Source: Sinanaerobacter sp. ZZT-01 (lineage in GTDB: Bacteria > Bacillota > Clostridia > Peptostreptococcales > Anaerovoracaceae). From it: a DNA stretch of 64,000 nucleotides. Every line of letters begins with the position of its first letter. The first letter of the stretch is position 1. The DNA lies in the NCBI RefSeq assembly GCF_035621135.1, contig NZ_CP141728.1, positions 2,046,001-2,110,000 of the forward strand. Reading direction: 5' to 3'. Under the pieces are notes generated by a model. That model was given only the letters and a program-made list of their open reading frames with translations. It did not search any database and was not told the DNA's origin. The position numbers and the translations under genes are program-made. Shown one piece after another: positions 7,746 through 16,369 of this stretch.

Positions 7746-8491
7746 ATAAAAAATTTAAAAAAGCATTGCAAACTGCTTTTGAAGCGCCGCCTCCTACGGA
7801 TCAGGAACGTTTTTTAAAACAGCTGCGCTATCCGAAAATTACTTATCAGGAATTTCTATTAAACCAGATTCACTATATCCGTAAGCGAGTATGGATGGCT
7901 TCCGCTTTCATTGTTTTGTTTGGCTGGATCGTTGCTTTTCAGCTGCCAGCTTTACAATATTGGAATCCCGATGGAATGAAGATATGGAACATTTCCGCCG
8001 TTTTGCCTTTTCTGGCGATGATCACTGTCACAGAAATATATCGTTCAACCTCTTGCCATATGGCAGAGCTGGAGGGGAGCTGTCGGTTCAGTCTGCCGCA
8101 AATTGTCATGGCACGAGTAAGTATTCTTGGAGTAACGAATTTTTTTGTTCTCATCGTGCTCTTTATTTTTATACATCAAGTATCAGCGTATAGTCTGTTG
8201 CAAATTGTTTCTTATTCCATGGTACCGTATCTTGTCGTCTGTTCCGTTTGCCTGTGGCTGTTGAATCGAATGCGTGGTTCGGATGGTCTATACGCTTGTG
8301 CAGTCACGGCAGGCCTTGTTAGTATAACAAGTATTTTTTTTGGAGGTATGGCAGAATCTTTTTATTTGGATACTTACCTGTACGGGTGGTTAATGATTTT
8401 TATAGGCTGTTTCATACTAATTGGATTTCAGATGCATAAATTAATCAAACAAATGGAGGAAAAACAATGGAACTTACACTTGACCGAGTGA
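7742..8491 (+). CDS. Membrane protein of the sigma/ABC operon
   Basis: The product has 249 residues. The ATG at 7742 overlaps the sigma gene stop (ATGA). A soluble N-terminal segment of about 45 residues precedes roughly six hydrophobic spans, for example VWMASAFIVLFGWIVAFQ and FFVLIVLFIFI. The position between an ECF sigma gene and an ABC exporter suggests either an anti-sigma-like regulator or an accessory permease. No catalytic motif is visible and the family was not named. It overlaps the ATPase gene start by 25 bp, so translation is probably coupled. Confidence 0.8.
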   Translation: MNKKFKKALQTAFEAPPPTDQERFLKQLRYPKITYQEFLLNQIHYIRKRVWMASAFIVLFGWIVAFQLPALQYWNPDGMKIWNISAVLPFLAMITVTEIYRSTSCHMAELEGSCRFSLPQIVMARVSILGVTNFFVLIVLFIFIHQVSAYSLLQIVSYSMVPYLVVCSVCLWLLNRMRGSDGLYACAVTAGLVSITSIFFGGMAESFYLDTYLYGWLMIFIGCFILIGFQMHKLIKQMEEKQWNLHLTE

Positions 8492-9336
8492 GCAAAAAGT
8501 ATGGAAGCAAAATTGCTTGTAATCATATTTCAATTACACTTCAAAAAGGCGTTTATGGGCTTCTTGGAGCTAACGGGGCGGGGAAAACGACTTTACTGAG
8601 GATGATGTGCGGCGTGTTAGCGTCAGACTCTGGAACCATACGTTTTGATGGCATCGATGTCAGCCATGAAGAGTATCGGGATGCATTGGGCTATCTGCCG
8701 CAGGATTTCGGGTATTATCCTGAATTTTCTGCACTGGATTTTATGCTTTATATTGCAGCACTAAAAGGATTGCCGAAATTAAAAGCAAAGGAAAAAGCAT
8801 GGGAGCTTTTAAAGAAGGTATCCCTTGAAAAAGAAGCACGGAAAAAAATAAAGACTTTTTCCGGGGGAATGAAACAAAGGCTGGGTATTGCACAATCCGT
8901 GCTGAATAATCCCCAGATATTAATTCTAGATGAACCGACTGCTGGTCTTGATCCTAAGGAGCGTGTGCGTTTTCGTAATTTAATTTCACGTCTCGGAGCA
9001 GAATATATTGTTTTGCTTTCCACGCATATCGTTTCTGATGTTGAGCATATTGCAAATACGATTCTTGTGATGAAAGATGGGCAGATCCTTCATCAGGGAA
9101 CACGAGATGAAATAATACAAACTATTGACGGAAAGGTTTGGGAATGTACTCTGCCCCAATCTGGAGCAGATAGTATGTATGAAAGATACCCAGTCATTAA
9201 TTTGCGCCAGGAAGGCAGTGAGAAGACATTTTTGCGTTTGGTCTCAGATGAAAAACCATGTGATTCGGCGTTAAGTGTACAAGCTACATTGGAAGATTTA
9301 TACTTATATTATTTTAGTGAGGTGAGTGAAAAATGA
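8467..9336 (+). CDS. ABC transporter ATP-binding protein
   Basis: The product has 289 residues and is the nucleotide-binding subunit of an ABC-2 type exporter. Walker A is GANGAGKTT (about residue 36), the Q-loop lies in YLPQDFGYYPE, the signature is FSGGMKQRLGIAQS, Walker B is ILILDEPTAGLD and the H-loop is STH. The final 70 residues are the usual variable tail of CcmA/NatA-like proteins. It pairs with the permease that starts 4 bp before its stop. The substrate is not evident; lantibiotic or drug export under an ECF sigma is the usual theme. Confidence 0.93.
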   Translation: MELTLDRVSKKYGSKIACNHISITLQKGVYGLLGANGAGKTTLLRMMCGVLASDSGTIRFDGIDVSHEEYRDALGYLPQDFGYYPEFSALDFMLYIAALKGLPKLKAKEKAWELLKKVSLEKEARKKIKTFSGGMKQRLGIAQSVLNNPQILILDEPTAGLDPKERVRFRNLISRLGAEYIVLLSTHIVSDVEHIANTILVMKDGQILHQGTRDEIIQTIDGKVWECTLPQSGADSMYERYPVINLRQEGSEKTFLRLVSDEKPCDSALSVQATLEDLYLYYFSEVSEK

Positions 9337-10550
9337 ATAGATTTTGGGATTTAATCGGTTTTGAATATAAAAAAATACTGCGTAAAAGAAGCGTACAAAT
9401 CACGCTGCTGCTTGCCGTATTTTTTACTGCATTCAGCGTTGTTAGCACGATTTTGGGTAGCTGTTATGTGGATGGAAAGCCTTACGAATCTAATTATGAT
9501 GCCATGATTAAGGAGAGAGCCTACGCCCGCACACTTTCAGGGCGTTTGCTGGATGGAGCATTGATTAAAGAAACGATAAACGCCTATGTACAAATTCCTG
9601 AATCAGATGTATATCAGGCTACGCAGGAATATCAGACCTTTGCACGCCCTTACAGTTCAGTTTACAATATTGTCCGCGGCGTTTTCAATACCTCTTCCAA
9701 ACGGTTTAATATGGAAGACTTTCAAATGCTTAACGATACACAGGCAGATGGCTTTTACACTGTTCGGCGGGAAAAGCTGGAAGAATCCATCCTGCAAACG
9801 CAGATGAGCGATAAAGCAAAAGATCAGATACTGGCCTTAGATGAGCAGCTAACTGTTCCGTTTCTCTTTTCTTATACAGATAACTACAGACAATTATTTG
9901 CATTGGTTAATACTTTGGGGCTGACTGCGGCGTTTGTCATGGCGGTTTGCGTAGCACCTCTGTTTTCTGGAGAATACAGCGCTGGTACAGATCAACTTAT
10001 TTTATCCTCCAAGCGAGGGAAAAACAGTCTCATTGCCGCAAAGCTTTTTACGGGTTTTTCTTTGGCAGCAATTATTTGTTTCGTTTTATTTGCACTTACA
10101 TTTTGTATGACAATGGCTATTTTTGGTACGGAAGGCGGAAATTCTCCGCTGCAGCTATACTTAATGTTATCTCCGTATCCGTTGACTATGGGTCAAACGA
10201 CGCTGTTGCTGGCCGTCAGCATTTTTTTTGCCTGCATGATGACGGCAGCTATTACGATGCTGCTGTCTGCAAAGCTTAAATCCCCCTTCGGCGTAATTGT
10301 TTTAGTAAGTGTGTTGCTAATAGCTCCTATGCTAGGAAGTGTTTCGGACAAGAATATACTTCTCTATCATTTATACCACCTTTTCCCAACACAAATGACT
10401 TCTCTTGCATCGATAATGGATGTGAATCAATATGAATTTTTTGGTTTAGTACTTCGTCCTTATGTGTTCATGCCTTTATTTGCACTTGTAGTCACTGTAT
10501 TGTTGACACCCTTTGCCTATCGTTCTTTTAAAAATCATCAAATTGGCTAA
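9333..10550 (+). CDS. ABC-2 type permease
   Basis: The product has 405 residues. One N-terminal membrane span is followed by a large extracytoplasmic loop of about 150 residues and then five or so spans near the C-terminus (for example LTAAFVMAVCVAPLFSGEY). This is the ABC-2 exporter layout. The FSGEYSAGTDQLILSSKRG coupling segment is typical of this permease class. The start overlaps the ATPase stop (ATGA), indicating one complex. The substrate is unknown. Confidence 0.88.
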   Translation: MNRFWDLIGFEYKKILRKRSVQITLLLAVFFTAFSVVSTILGSCYVDGKPYESNYDAMIKERAYARTLSGRLLDGALIKETINAYVQIPESDVYQATQEYQTFARPYSSVYNIVRGVFNTSSKRFNMEDFQMLNDTQADGFYTVRREKLEESILQTQMSDKAKDQILALDEQLTVPFLFSYTDNYRQLFALVNTLGLTAAFVMAVCVAPLFSGEYSAGTDQLILSSKRGKNSLIAAKLFTGFSLAAIICFVLFALTFCMTMAIFGTEGGNSPLQLYLMLSPYPLTMGQTTLLLAVSIFFACMMTAAITMLLSAKLKSPFGVIVLVSVLLIAPMLGSVSDKNILLYHLYHLFPTQMTSLASIMDVNQYEFFGLVLRPYVFMPLFALVVTVLLTPFAYRSFKNHQIG

Positions 10551-10608
10551 AAGTAAGGATATCATCTCTCATCCATACGTTTACATATGACTTACATCAT
10601 GAAAAAGC

Positions 10609-10637
10609 TTACAAACAATAATTTATTATGATAGAAT
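10609..10637 (+). promoter_or_regulatory. Sigma-A-type promoter
   Basis: TTACAA (10609-10614) and TAGAAT (10632-10637) are separated by 17 bp, upstream of the small membrane-anchored gene at 10674. Confidence 0.5.
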
Positions 10638-10673
10638 ATGATAAAAAATCAAAAATAAATAGAGGAGGAAAGC

Positions 10674-11321
10674 ATGAAGAAAAAAACTGTGGTGTTTAGC
10701 CTGCTATTGATATTTGCTTTAATCATTCTTGGAGGTGCCTTATTTCTACGCTATGCATTTTCTCCAACAGCAGATGATAAACGAAATTTAAGTTTTGGAG
10801 ATGCAGAATTATCTGTGGAAATCGTAAATGGGTCCTTTGTAAAACCGATTATTCGTACGTATGAGTTGGAAGAATACCAGTCGTTCTCAGAAGCGAAACG
10901 AGAAAAAATACAGAATCAGACATTGGGGAAAATAGAAGGGGATATTCCTTGTGTCTATTTAGATGGTACGAAAGAAAGTCTGAAATTTTCTTTTAAAAAA
11001 GATGGAGTAAAAACAAAACCCGATCATGACCCTGAAATTCAATTGACATCTTATCCGGTCACCACAGAGGATCAAGAGCCAGAACGAGTCATCACGGGTA
11101 GTTTGTTGAAAGATGAGAAAGACGAATATTTCTACATGCTTTATCGATACCGTACTCAGTATGAAAAATATTTTTTAGAAACCAATTGTCTTCAGCTAAG
11201 CTATGAAATAGATGGTAGAAAATATATTTCTATTTTTTCTGTTCATACTTCAAATCCTGATGCAGATTTTTTCAATAATGAAACATTAAAAGAACCCATC
11301 CCTCCTGAAAAGTTATACTGA
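10674..11321 (+). CDS. Membrane-anchored extracytoplasmic hypothetical protein
   Basis: The product has 215 residues, behind an AGAGGAGGAAAGC ribosome site. Residues 5-25 form one hydrophobic span (VVFSLLLIFALIILGGALFL). The rest is hydrophilic, rich in charged residues and strands, and predicted outside the cell. There is no lipobox cysteine at the end of the span, so it is anchored rather than a lipoprotein. No family was recognised. Its 3' end overlaps the convergent MATE relic by 9 bp. Confidence 0.75.
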   Translation: MKKKTVVFSLLLIFALIILGGALFLRYAFSPTADDKRNLSFGDAELSVEIVNGSFVKPIIRTYELEEYQSFSEAKREKIQNQTLGKIEGDIPCVYLDGTKESLKFSFKKDGVKTKPDHDPEIQLTSYPVTTEDQEPERVITGSLLKDEKDEYFYMLYRYRTQYEKYFLETNCLQLSYEIDGRKYISIFSVHTSNPDADFFNNETLKEPIPPEKLY

Positions 11322-11991
11322 AAGCTCTAATTCTTCCTGTTCAAGTTTTGGGAAAGATTGAAATTCTTTCTGAATTAAAATGACAGATAAAATGGTAGCT
11401 AAAAGATCACTGATCGGCTGCGCACAAAAAATTCCCAGCGTTCCGAAGAAGAACGGGAGGATGTAGATAAAAGGAACGAGTGCCAGCACCTGACGGATCA
11501 GTGTAATAATACTCGATGCTTTTGGCTTTCCAATGGACTGAAAGAAGGTGGTAGCCAGCATGACAAAACCGAGTACAGGGGCGATGATAAAGCAGAGCAA
11601 GGGAATAGGTTGTTTCTGTCACACCAAAAAGTTTCAAAAAATTACTTGGAAAAAGAAGAAGACAAATGGTCAGAAGTACTTCAAAAAATATGGTCAGCAA
11701 AAAAGCGGAACTAAAAGACTTGTTTGCATTATTTGTATCCTCTTTGCCTCGATATAGAGTAAATAGCGTGGAGCCACCGGCACTGCACATCAGCCCAAAG
11801 GCAATCATCATAAAAGAGAGTGGAAAATAGATTGATAGTGCTGCGAGTGCCGTGTTTCCGTTAAAATTTCCAATGAAAATACGGTCAACGATATTGTAGA
11901 TTGCCGTAATCAGCAAAGAAGCAGCAGGGATCGAAAATCGCAGGATCATCGGCAAAATCTTTCCCTTAGAAAAATCCGATTGATTATTCAT
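11313..11991 (-). pseudogene. MATE-family efflux transporter, internal deletion
   Basis: MATE exporters are about 450 residues. Here the N-terminal 130 or so are intact (ILRFSIPAASLLITAIYNIV, then DRIFIGN and the first four spans). They are joined at about 11600-11615, out of frame, to the last 95 residues (ATTFFQSIGKPKASSIITLI, then LPFFFGTLGIFCAQPISDLL). Some 200 residues and the reading frame are lost, so no working transporter is made. The gene starts inside the end of the marR gene, the usual regulator-efflux pair. The regulator itself is intact. Confidence 0.85.
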
Positions 11992-12436
11992 GAGAAGCCC
12001 TCCTTATAGGCATAGCTTCTTGAAGCTTCTGTATTACGAGAATTGCGTCTTGAGCCTGTGCGTCTGTGATTTCTGTGATGAGTTGTTGTGCCCATTCGGT
12101 ATGATAGGCTGTGACATAATGTTGTTCATAGGCACGTCCTTTATCAGTCAATGAAAGTAAGGTAACCCGTTTATCGTAGTCAGCGATGTACTTTTTTAAG
12201 ATACCCATATCCTCTAACTCGTTGATGAGTTTTGTTACACTTGGTGTTGTGATATTTAATTTATTGCTGACATCACTAACACATACTTCTCCTAATAATT
12301 TTTCTTGTTCAAAAATTGCATCAATGACATGAATGTGGCGAGGTTTCATCCCTTTTGGCAATTCCTCCATTGTTTCTGTTATTTTTTTCGCAGTAAAGCA
12401 GGCATCTAAAAGCTGCTTGATTGTGGTTGCTGTCAT
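11984..12436 (-). CDS. MarR-family transcriptional regulator
   Basis: The product has 150 residues. ATG at 12436 is better spaced from AGAGGAA than the one two codons upstream at 12442. A winged helix-turn-helix is visible in VSNKLNITTPSVTKLINELE and the wing DKRVTLLSLTDKGRAY. MarR proteins are dimeric repressors relieved by small ligands and often control an adjacent efflux gene. Here the target MATE gene, overlapping by 8 bp, is broken, so any remaining role is autoregulation or control elsewhere. Confidence 0.9.
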   Translation of the reverse strand: MTATTIKQLLDACFTAKKITETMEELPKGMKPRHIHVIDAIFEQEKLLGEVCVSDVSNKLNITTPSVTKLINELEDMGILKKYIADYDKRVTLLSLTDKGRAYEQHYVTAYHTEWAQQLITEITDAQAQDAILVIQKLQEAMPIRRASHE

Positions 12437-12447
12437 AAACATTTCCT

Positions 12448-12476
12448 CTTATATAGATAGATTCAAGTACTGTCAA
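12448..12476 (-). promoter_or_regulatory. Promoter of marR-MATE
   Basis: On the minus strand TTGACA (12476-12471) and TATAAG (12453-12448) are separated by 17 bp and end just before the marR ribosome site. Confidence 0.6.
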
Positions 12477-12622
12477 ATTTATTTTTATACTTTTTAGAAA
12501 AAGGCTCTACAACTCCTCTTTAAAATTAGCGATAGATATTGCGAAGGTCTTTAATATGCCGATAGAGAAATTGTTTGAGTTCTGTAAAAAAGAAAATTAG
12601 CTTGCAAGCTGTAAAAAAAGAA

Positions 12623-12651
12623 TTGACTTTTCTTTTTAAGGATAATAAAAT
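12623..12651 (+). promoter_or_regulatory. Sigma-A promoter of c-di-GMP riboswitch transcript
   Basis: TTGACT (12623-12628) and TAAAAT (12646-12651) lie 17 bp apart. This puts the start of transcription near 12658, about 40 nt before the aptamer. It is the only good promoter in the 12437-12690 gap. Confidence 0.7.
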
Positions 12652-12694
12652 TACAATTAGTTTAGCATAATTTGCTTACAGACCCCGAGCGTGT

Positions 12695-12768
12695 AAGTTG
12701 GAAATGTTGATAAATTCCTTATACTTGGGCACCTTAGGAATTTTGAATTAGTGGTGCAACCGACCAAC
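12695..12768 (+). ncRNA. Class II cyclic di-GMP riboswitch aptamer
   Basis: The landmark segments of the c-di-GMP-II aptamer occur in order: GTTGGAAA with a following TTGAT, CTTGGGCACCTTAGGAATTT, then GAATTAGTGGTGCAACCGACC. They follow the recalled Clostridium acetobutylicum aptamer nearly base for base in the pseudoknot core (TTGGGCAC, TTAGTxGTGCAACCGACC). P1 can form from GTTGG (12697-12701) and CCAAC (12764-12768). The downstream gene makes and/or breaks c-di-GMP. Confidence 0.92.
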
Positions 12769-12793
12769 AATTATATTGATTGTTGGTTTTTTT
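12763..12793 (+). terminator. Riboswitch-controlled intrinsic terminator
   Basis: A perfect 9-bp stem ACCAACAAT/ATTGTTGGT (12763-12771 with 12779-12787) is followed by T7. Its left arm contains the CCAAC that is the 3' strand of aptamer P1, so P1 and terminator are mutually exclusive. Ligand binding should stabilise P1 and allow read-through (an ON switch). Confidence 0.88.
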
Positions 12794-12849
12794 ATGTAAA
12801 AAAATGGGTATTGATCGTTGTTTTCAAAAATGAATCTGGGAGAAATATA

Positions 12850-14676
12850 TTGAAATATACTACTAATCACAGAGCAGACAGAAAAAAACTTAAAAAATTA
12901 GAGTTAAAATCTAATATTTTATTATATAAAAAACTCGCAGATGAATCCTCTGACGGGATCGTATGTTTCAATGAGTCAGGAAATTATATCTATGCCAATT
13001 ATGTCTATGCGAAATTACTAAATGTAAAGAGAAAGCAATTAATTGGAAGGAATCTTCTCGATTTTTATAAACGAAATGATGCTGAAAAGTTTTTGAGATT
13101 ACTTGCTGAAGTATGTAGAAGCAAAGAGTGTGTGAATGCAGAATTTGAGTACAATGTAAAAGGTACGTCTCATTTTATTTCTGAATGCTTGAAACCAATT
13201 ATAGATGTATCCGGTAAGGTGGAAATGGTTCTGTGTACTTTAAAGGATGTCACTGAATTAAAGAATATGGAAACGGAATCGAAAGAGCGGGAATATTTGT
13301 TTCATAAGGCTCAGCTCGTTGCTTCTTTGGGCAGCTATGTTCTGGATTTGCAAAAGAACATATATAAGTGCACAGAAGAGTTAGATGCAATCTTGGGCAT
13401 TGATAAGAGTTATCCGCACAATATGGAAGGATGGCTTAACTTGGTTTGCGCTGAATGGCGCGAACCCTTGTTAAAGAATATGTCTGAAGCAGAATACACT
13501 CATAGTAAGTTTGATTTCCAGTATAAGATTATTCGGCAAAATGATGAAGAGGAACGATGGGTTCACGTTCTTGGTGAGTTTAAGTATGATAAAAGTGGAA
13601 ATGCAGTGCAATTGATCGGAACACTTCAAGATATAACAGGACGAAAAAAAACAGAGGAAGAAATCATCTATTTAAGCTACCATGATAAATTGACCGGCCT
13701 TTATAATCGAAGATTTTATGAAGAAATCGTGGAAAAATTGGATGTCGAAAATAATTTCCCTTTGACAGTTATCATGGGGGATGTAAATGGTTTAAAGCTG
13801 ATAAACGATGCATTTGGTCATTTAAAGGGGGACGAGCTTCTTGAGAAATCTGCATCGGTGATGAAACAAGCATGTCGGGAAGGGGATATTATCATTCGCT
13901 GGGGTGGAGATGAATTTATTATTCTCTTACAAAAAGCGGATGAAGAGGCTGCAAGTGAAATTGTTGAAAGGATAAAGCAATTATGTGAAAAAGAATTAAT
14001 CAATGATATTACGCTCAGCATCTCATTTGGCTACGCAACAAAGACTAATTCTGAAGAAGACATGCTGAAAATCTTAAAAAGTGCAGAAGATAATATGTAT
14101 AATCATAAAATAATTGAAAAGCAGCTCTTGCGCGGTAAAGTGATTTATAAAATTATAAATACATTTCATAAAAAAAACCAGAGAGAACAAAAGCACTCCG
14201 AACGAGTTTGTGAAGTCAGCAGAAAGCTGGGGATGCAGATGGGTTTATCTGCATCCGAATTAAATGAACTTCAGATAGCGGCTTACCTTCATGATATTGG
14301 AAAAATTGCAATTCAGGATAATCTGATTAATAAGAAGAGCAAATTGAGTCTACAGGAAGAAATGGAAATAAAAAGACATTCTGACATCGGGTATCGTATT
14401 TTAAGCTCCTCTTATAATATGCTGGAATTAGCAGATTACATCTATACGCATCATGAACGCTGGGATGGAAAAGGGTATCCAAATGGATTAGAAGGGAAAA
14501 ACATACCTATTATTTCAAGAATTATTGCAATTGCCGAAGCTTATGACACATTGGTCAGCGAACAGCCTTATCGAACTGCCTGCAGTAAGGAGGAAGCCCT
14601 TTTAGAATTGAAAAAAAATGCGGGTACACAGTTTGATCCTGATATGATCGGGACGTTTGAACAAATTATAAAATGA
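12850..14676 (+). CDS. PAS-PAS-GGDEF-HD-GYP c-di-GMP turnover protein
   Basis: The product has 608 residues. TTG at 12850 with GGGAGA six bases upstream is chosen; earlier starts lie in the riboswitch. The domains in order are an N-terminal PAS (about 30-130, DGIVCFNESGNYIYAN), a second PAS/PAC (about 150-265), GGDEF (about 280-440) with intact WGGDEF and an RxxD inhibitory site (REGD) five residues before it, and HD-GYP (about 450-608) with HD in YLHDIGK and HHERWDGKGYP. Both cyclase and phosphodiesterase motifs look catalytic. The protein is cytosolic with no membrane span, so it is likely a redox or ligand sensor. It is controlled by the c-di-GMP-II riboswitch. Confidence 0.93.
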   Translation: MKYTTNHRADRKKLKKLELKSNILLYKKLADESSDGIVCFNESGNYIYANYVYAKLLNVKRKQLIGRNLLDFYKRNDAEKFLRLLAEVCRSKECVNAEFEYNVKGTSHFISECLKPIIDVSGKVEMVLCTLKDVTELKNMETESKEREYLFHKAQLVASLGSYVLDLQKNIYKCTEELDAILGIDKSYPHNMEGWLNLVCAEWREPLLKNMSEAEYTHSKFDFQYKIIRQNDEEERWVHVLGEFKYDKSGNAVQLIGTLQDITGRKKTEEEIIYLSYHDKLTGLYNRRFYEEIVEKLDVENNFPLTVIMGDVNGLKLINDAFGHLKGDELLEKSASVMKQACREGDIIIRWGGDEFIILLQKADEEAASEIVERIKQLCEKELINDITLSISFGYATKTNSEEDMLKILKSAEDNMYNHKIIEKQLLRGKVIYKIINTFHKKNQREQKHSERVCEVSRKLGMQMGLSASELNELQIAAYLHDIGKIAIQDNLINKKSKLSLQEEMEIKRHSDIGYRILSSSYNMLELADYIYTHHERWDGKGYPNGLEGKNIPIISRIIAIAEAYDTLVSEQPYRTACSKEEALLELKKNAGTQFDPDMIGTFEQIIK

Positions 14677-14701
14677 ATCGGATGTAATTCGTATAAAAAT
14701 A

Positions 14702-14756
14702 TTGACAAAATGAAAAAAGTATTATATGCTTAAACATTAAGTTAGCTTAAGCTAAC
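14702..14756 (+). promoter_or_regulatory. Metal-type promoter and operator before ZIP transporter
   Basis: TTGACA (14702-14707) and TATGCT (14725-14730) form a promoter. The perfect palindrome GTTAGC-TTAA-GCTAAC (14741-14756) sits just downstream of the start region, nested in a longer inverted repeat with arms TATGCTTAAACA and TGTTTAAGCATA. The palindrome resembles DtxR/IdeR-type boxes and recurs at 15742 and 60146. Confidence 0.7.
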
Positions 14757-14896
14757 TTACTGTTTAAGCATATTTAGTAAATGAGCTGGGTGATTGGCAT
14801 ATTATGAGGGTATACATAGAATAAGAGGAAGGGGAATACGGATTATTTTAAAGAGTACCTGACTCAAAATGTTATATAGGAAAGGACTTAAAACCT

Positions 14897-15697
14897 ATGA
14901 ATCATGTTGGAATTGCCTTCATATTAACGGCTATAGCTGGCTTGTCTACAGGAATTGGAAGTTGCATTGCCTTTTTTGCGAAAAAAACAAATACAAAGTT
15001 TCTTTCCGTTTCACTTGGATTTTCCGCTGGCGTTATGATTTATGTTTCTATGCTTGAGCTGTTGACCGGGGCGATGGAAACACTTTCTGTACCGTTTGGA
15101 AAAAAGACCGGAACGCTGCTTGCGATTGTATCTTTTTTCGGAGGTATGGCAGTGATTGCGATCATTGATAAACTGATACCGGAGGAGGAAAATCCTCACT
15201 CTGTTACTTTGCCAGAGACTGCCGATCAAGTGGTGAAAAAAGACCATAAGCTAATGCGTACGGGACTTCTTACTGCATTGGCGATTGGTATTCATAATTT
15301 TCCTGAGGGTTTAGCAACATTTATATCAGCTCTACAGGAGCCGAGTATTGCAATTCCGATTGTGGTTGCGATTTCAATACACAATATTCCGGAAGGAATC
15401 GCAGTATCTATGCCGATTTATTATGCATCAGGAGATAAGAAGAAGGCGTTTTGGTATTCTTTTGCATCAGGCCTATCAGAGCCGCTTGGTGCGGTGATCG
15501 GCTATTTACTTCTTATGCCGATTATGAATGATACAGTAAATGGTGTGTTGTTTGCCGTTGTTTCTGGGATTATGGTTTTTATCTCTTTTGATGAATTGCT
15601 TCCTGCTGCAAGAGAGTATGGAGAAGAACATTTATCTATTTATGGACTCATTGGAGGTATGGCTGTCATGGCAATCAGCTTATGGCTGTTTATGTAA
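14897..15697 (+). CDS. zupT: ZIP-family divalent metal transporter (ZupT-like)
   Basis: The product has 266 residues with about eight membrane spans. Spans 4 and 5 carry the metal-site motifs IGIHNFPEGLA and SIHNIPEGIAV, which are diagnostic of ZIP proteins. The family imports Zn2+, Fe2+ or Mn2+ across the cytoplasmic membrane. A histidine-containing loop (NPHSV, then KDHK) lies between spans 3 and 4. The upstream operator suggests repression by a metal regulator, with a DtxR/MntR-type gene only 3 kb away. Which metal is preferred cannot be told from sequence. Confidence 0.93.
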   Translation: MNHVGIAFILTAIAGLSTGIGSCIAFFAKKTNTKFLSVSLGFSAGVMIYVSMLELLTGAMETLSVPFGKKTGTLLAIVSFFGGMAVIAIIDKLIPEEENPHSVTLPETADQVVKKDHKLMRTGLLTALAIGIHNFPEGLATFISALQEPSIAIPIVVAISIHNIPEGIAVSMPIYYASGDKKKAFWYSFASGLSEPLGAVIGYLLLMPIMNDTVNGVLFAVVSGIMVFISFDELLPAAREYGEEHLSIYGLIGGMAVMAISLWLFM

Positions 15698-15707
15698 GAG
15701 ATTAAAA

Positions 15708-15733
15708 AGCGCCGATTTCGGCGCTAAAAAAAG
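15708..15733 (+). terminator. Intrinsic terminator after ZIP gene
   Basis: Stem AGCGCCGA/TCGGCGCT with a two-base loop (15708-15725) is followed by an A-run on the top strand and has A/T flanks on both sides. It separates the ZIP gene from the flavodoxin unit. Confidence 0.7.
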
Positions 15734-15741
15734 CAACATGA

Positions 15742-15757
15742 GTTAGCAATTGCTAAC
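15742..15757. promoter_or_regulatory. Metal-type operator before flavodoxin
   Basis: A perfect 16-bp palindrome GTTAGC-AATT-GCTAAC has the same arms as the sites at 14741 and 60146. It lies 180 bp before the flavodoxin start and is the likely binding site of the DtxR/MntR-type regulator. Confidence 0.65.
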
Positions 15758-15857
15758 ATTGTGAAAAAATTGTTTTTGTATTTTCTTTTTTATACACTAG
15801 AGGAACTGGACCCAACAGGATTTGAGTAATAAGGAAGGAAATGCAGCAAATAAGGCA

Positions 15858-15929
15858 ATGAAAAGAACTGCGATATTATACGGTCTAGGCGGCCGTTTAA
15901 TGTATATTATTTTTTCAGAAAGGAAATAA
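15858..15929 (+). CDS. Possible 23-residue peptide before flavodoxin
   Basis: A short frame encodes MKRTAILYGLGGRLMYIIFS followed by ERK. Its ATG overlaps the stop of a six-codon frame at 15841-15861 that has a strong AAGGAAGGAA site, so translation could be coupled. It ends 6 bp before the flavodoxin start. The sequence is amphipathic and basic. It could be a real small protein, a leader peptide or chance; no homologue was recognised. Confidence 0.35.
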   Translation: MKRTAILYGLGGRLMYIIFSERK

Positions 15930-15935
15930 AAGATT

Positions 15936-16361
15936 ATGAGTAAAATAGCAGTAGTTTATTGGAGTGGTACAGGAAATACAGAAGCGATGGCAAACTTTGT
16001 TTTAGAAGGTGCAAAGGCTACAGGAACACAGGCAGACTTACTTACAGCAGGGGAATTTTCTGCGGATAAGATGGATGAATACGATGCAGTTGCGTTTGGT
16101 TGTCCGTCTATGGGAGCAGAACAATTGGAGGAAGCGGAATTTGAACCAATGTTTTCTTCAGTAAAATCTAAAATTAAGGATAAAAAAATTGCGTTGTTTG
16201 GTTCCTACGGGTGGGGAGACGGCGAATGGATGAGAAACTGGGAGGCAGCTTGCAGTGATGAAGGTGCAAATTTTGTTTGTGATTATGTAATTTGCAATGA
16301 AGCGCCGGATGAGGATGGGCAGATGGCTTGCAAAGCTCTTGGTGAATCCTTGACAAAATAA
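15936..16361 (+). CDS. Flavodoxin (short chain)
   Basis: The product has 141 residues. The FMN phosphate loop is SGTGNTEAMA near the N-terminus, and the flavin-stacking loops are CPSMGAEQLEE and GSYGWGDGEWM. It is an FMN electron carrier that replaces ferredoxin under iron limitation. This fits its position between metal-regulated genes and behind a GTTAGC-N4-GCTAAC operator. Its length matches clostridial flavodoxins. It is closely followed by a terminator. Confidence 0.95.
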   Translation: MSKIAVVYWSGTGNTEAMANFVLEGAKATGTQADLLTAGEFSADKMDEYDAVAFGCPSMGAEQLEEAEFEPMFSSVKSKIKDKKIALFGSYGWGDGEWMRNWEAACSDEGANFVCDYVICNEAPDEDGQMACKALGESLTK

Positions 16362-16369
16362 AAAAAGAG

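Noticed and set aside
12751-12849. GTG start for the GGDEF/HD-GYP protein at 12751
   Set aside because: This codon lies inside the c-di-GMP-II aptamer, upstream of its terminator. TTG at 12850 has a proper ribosome site.
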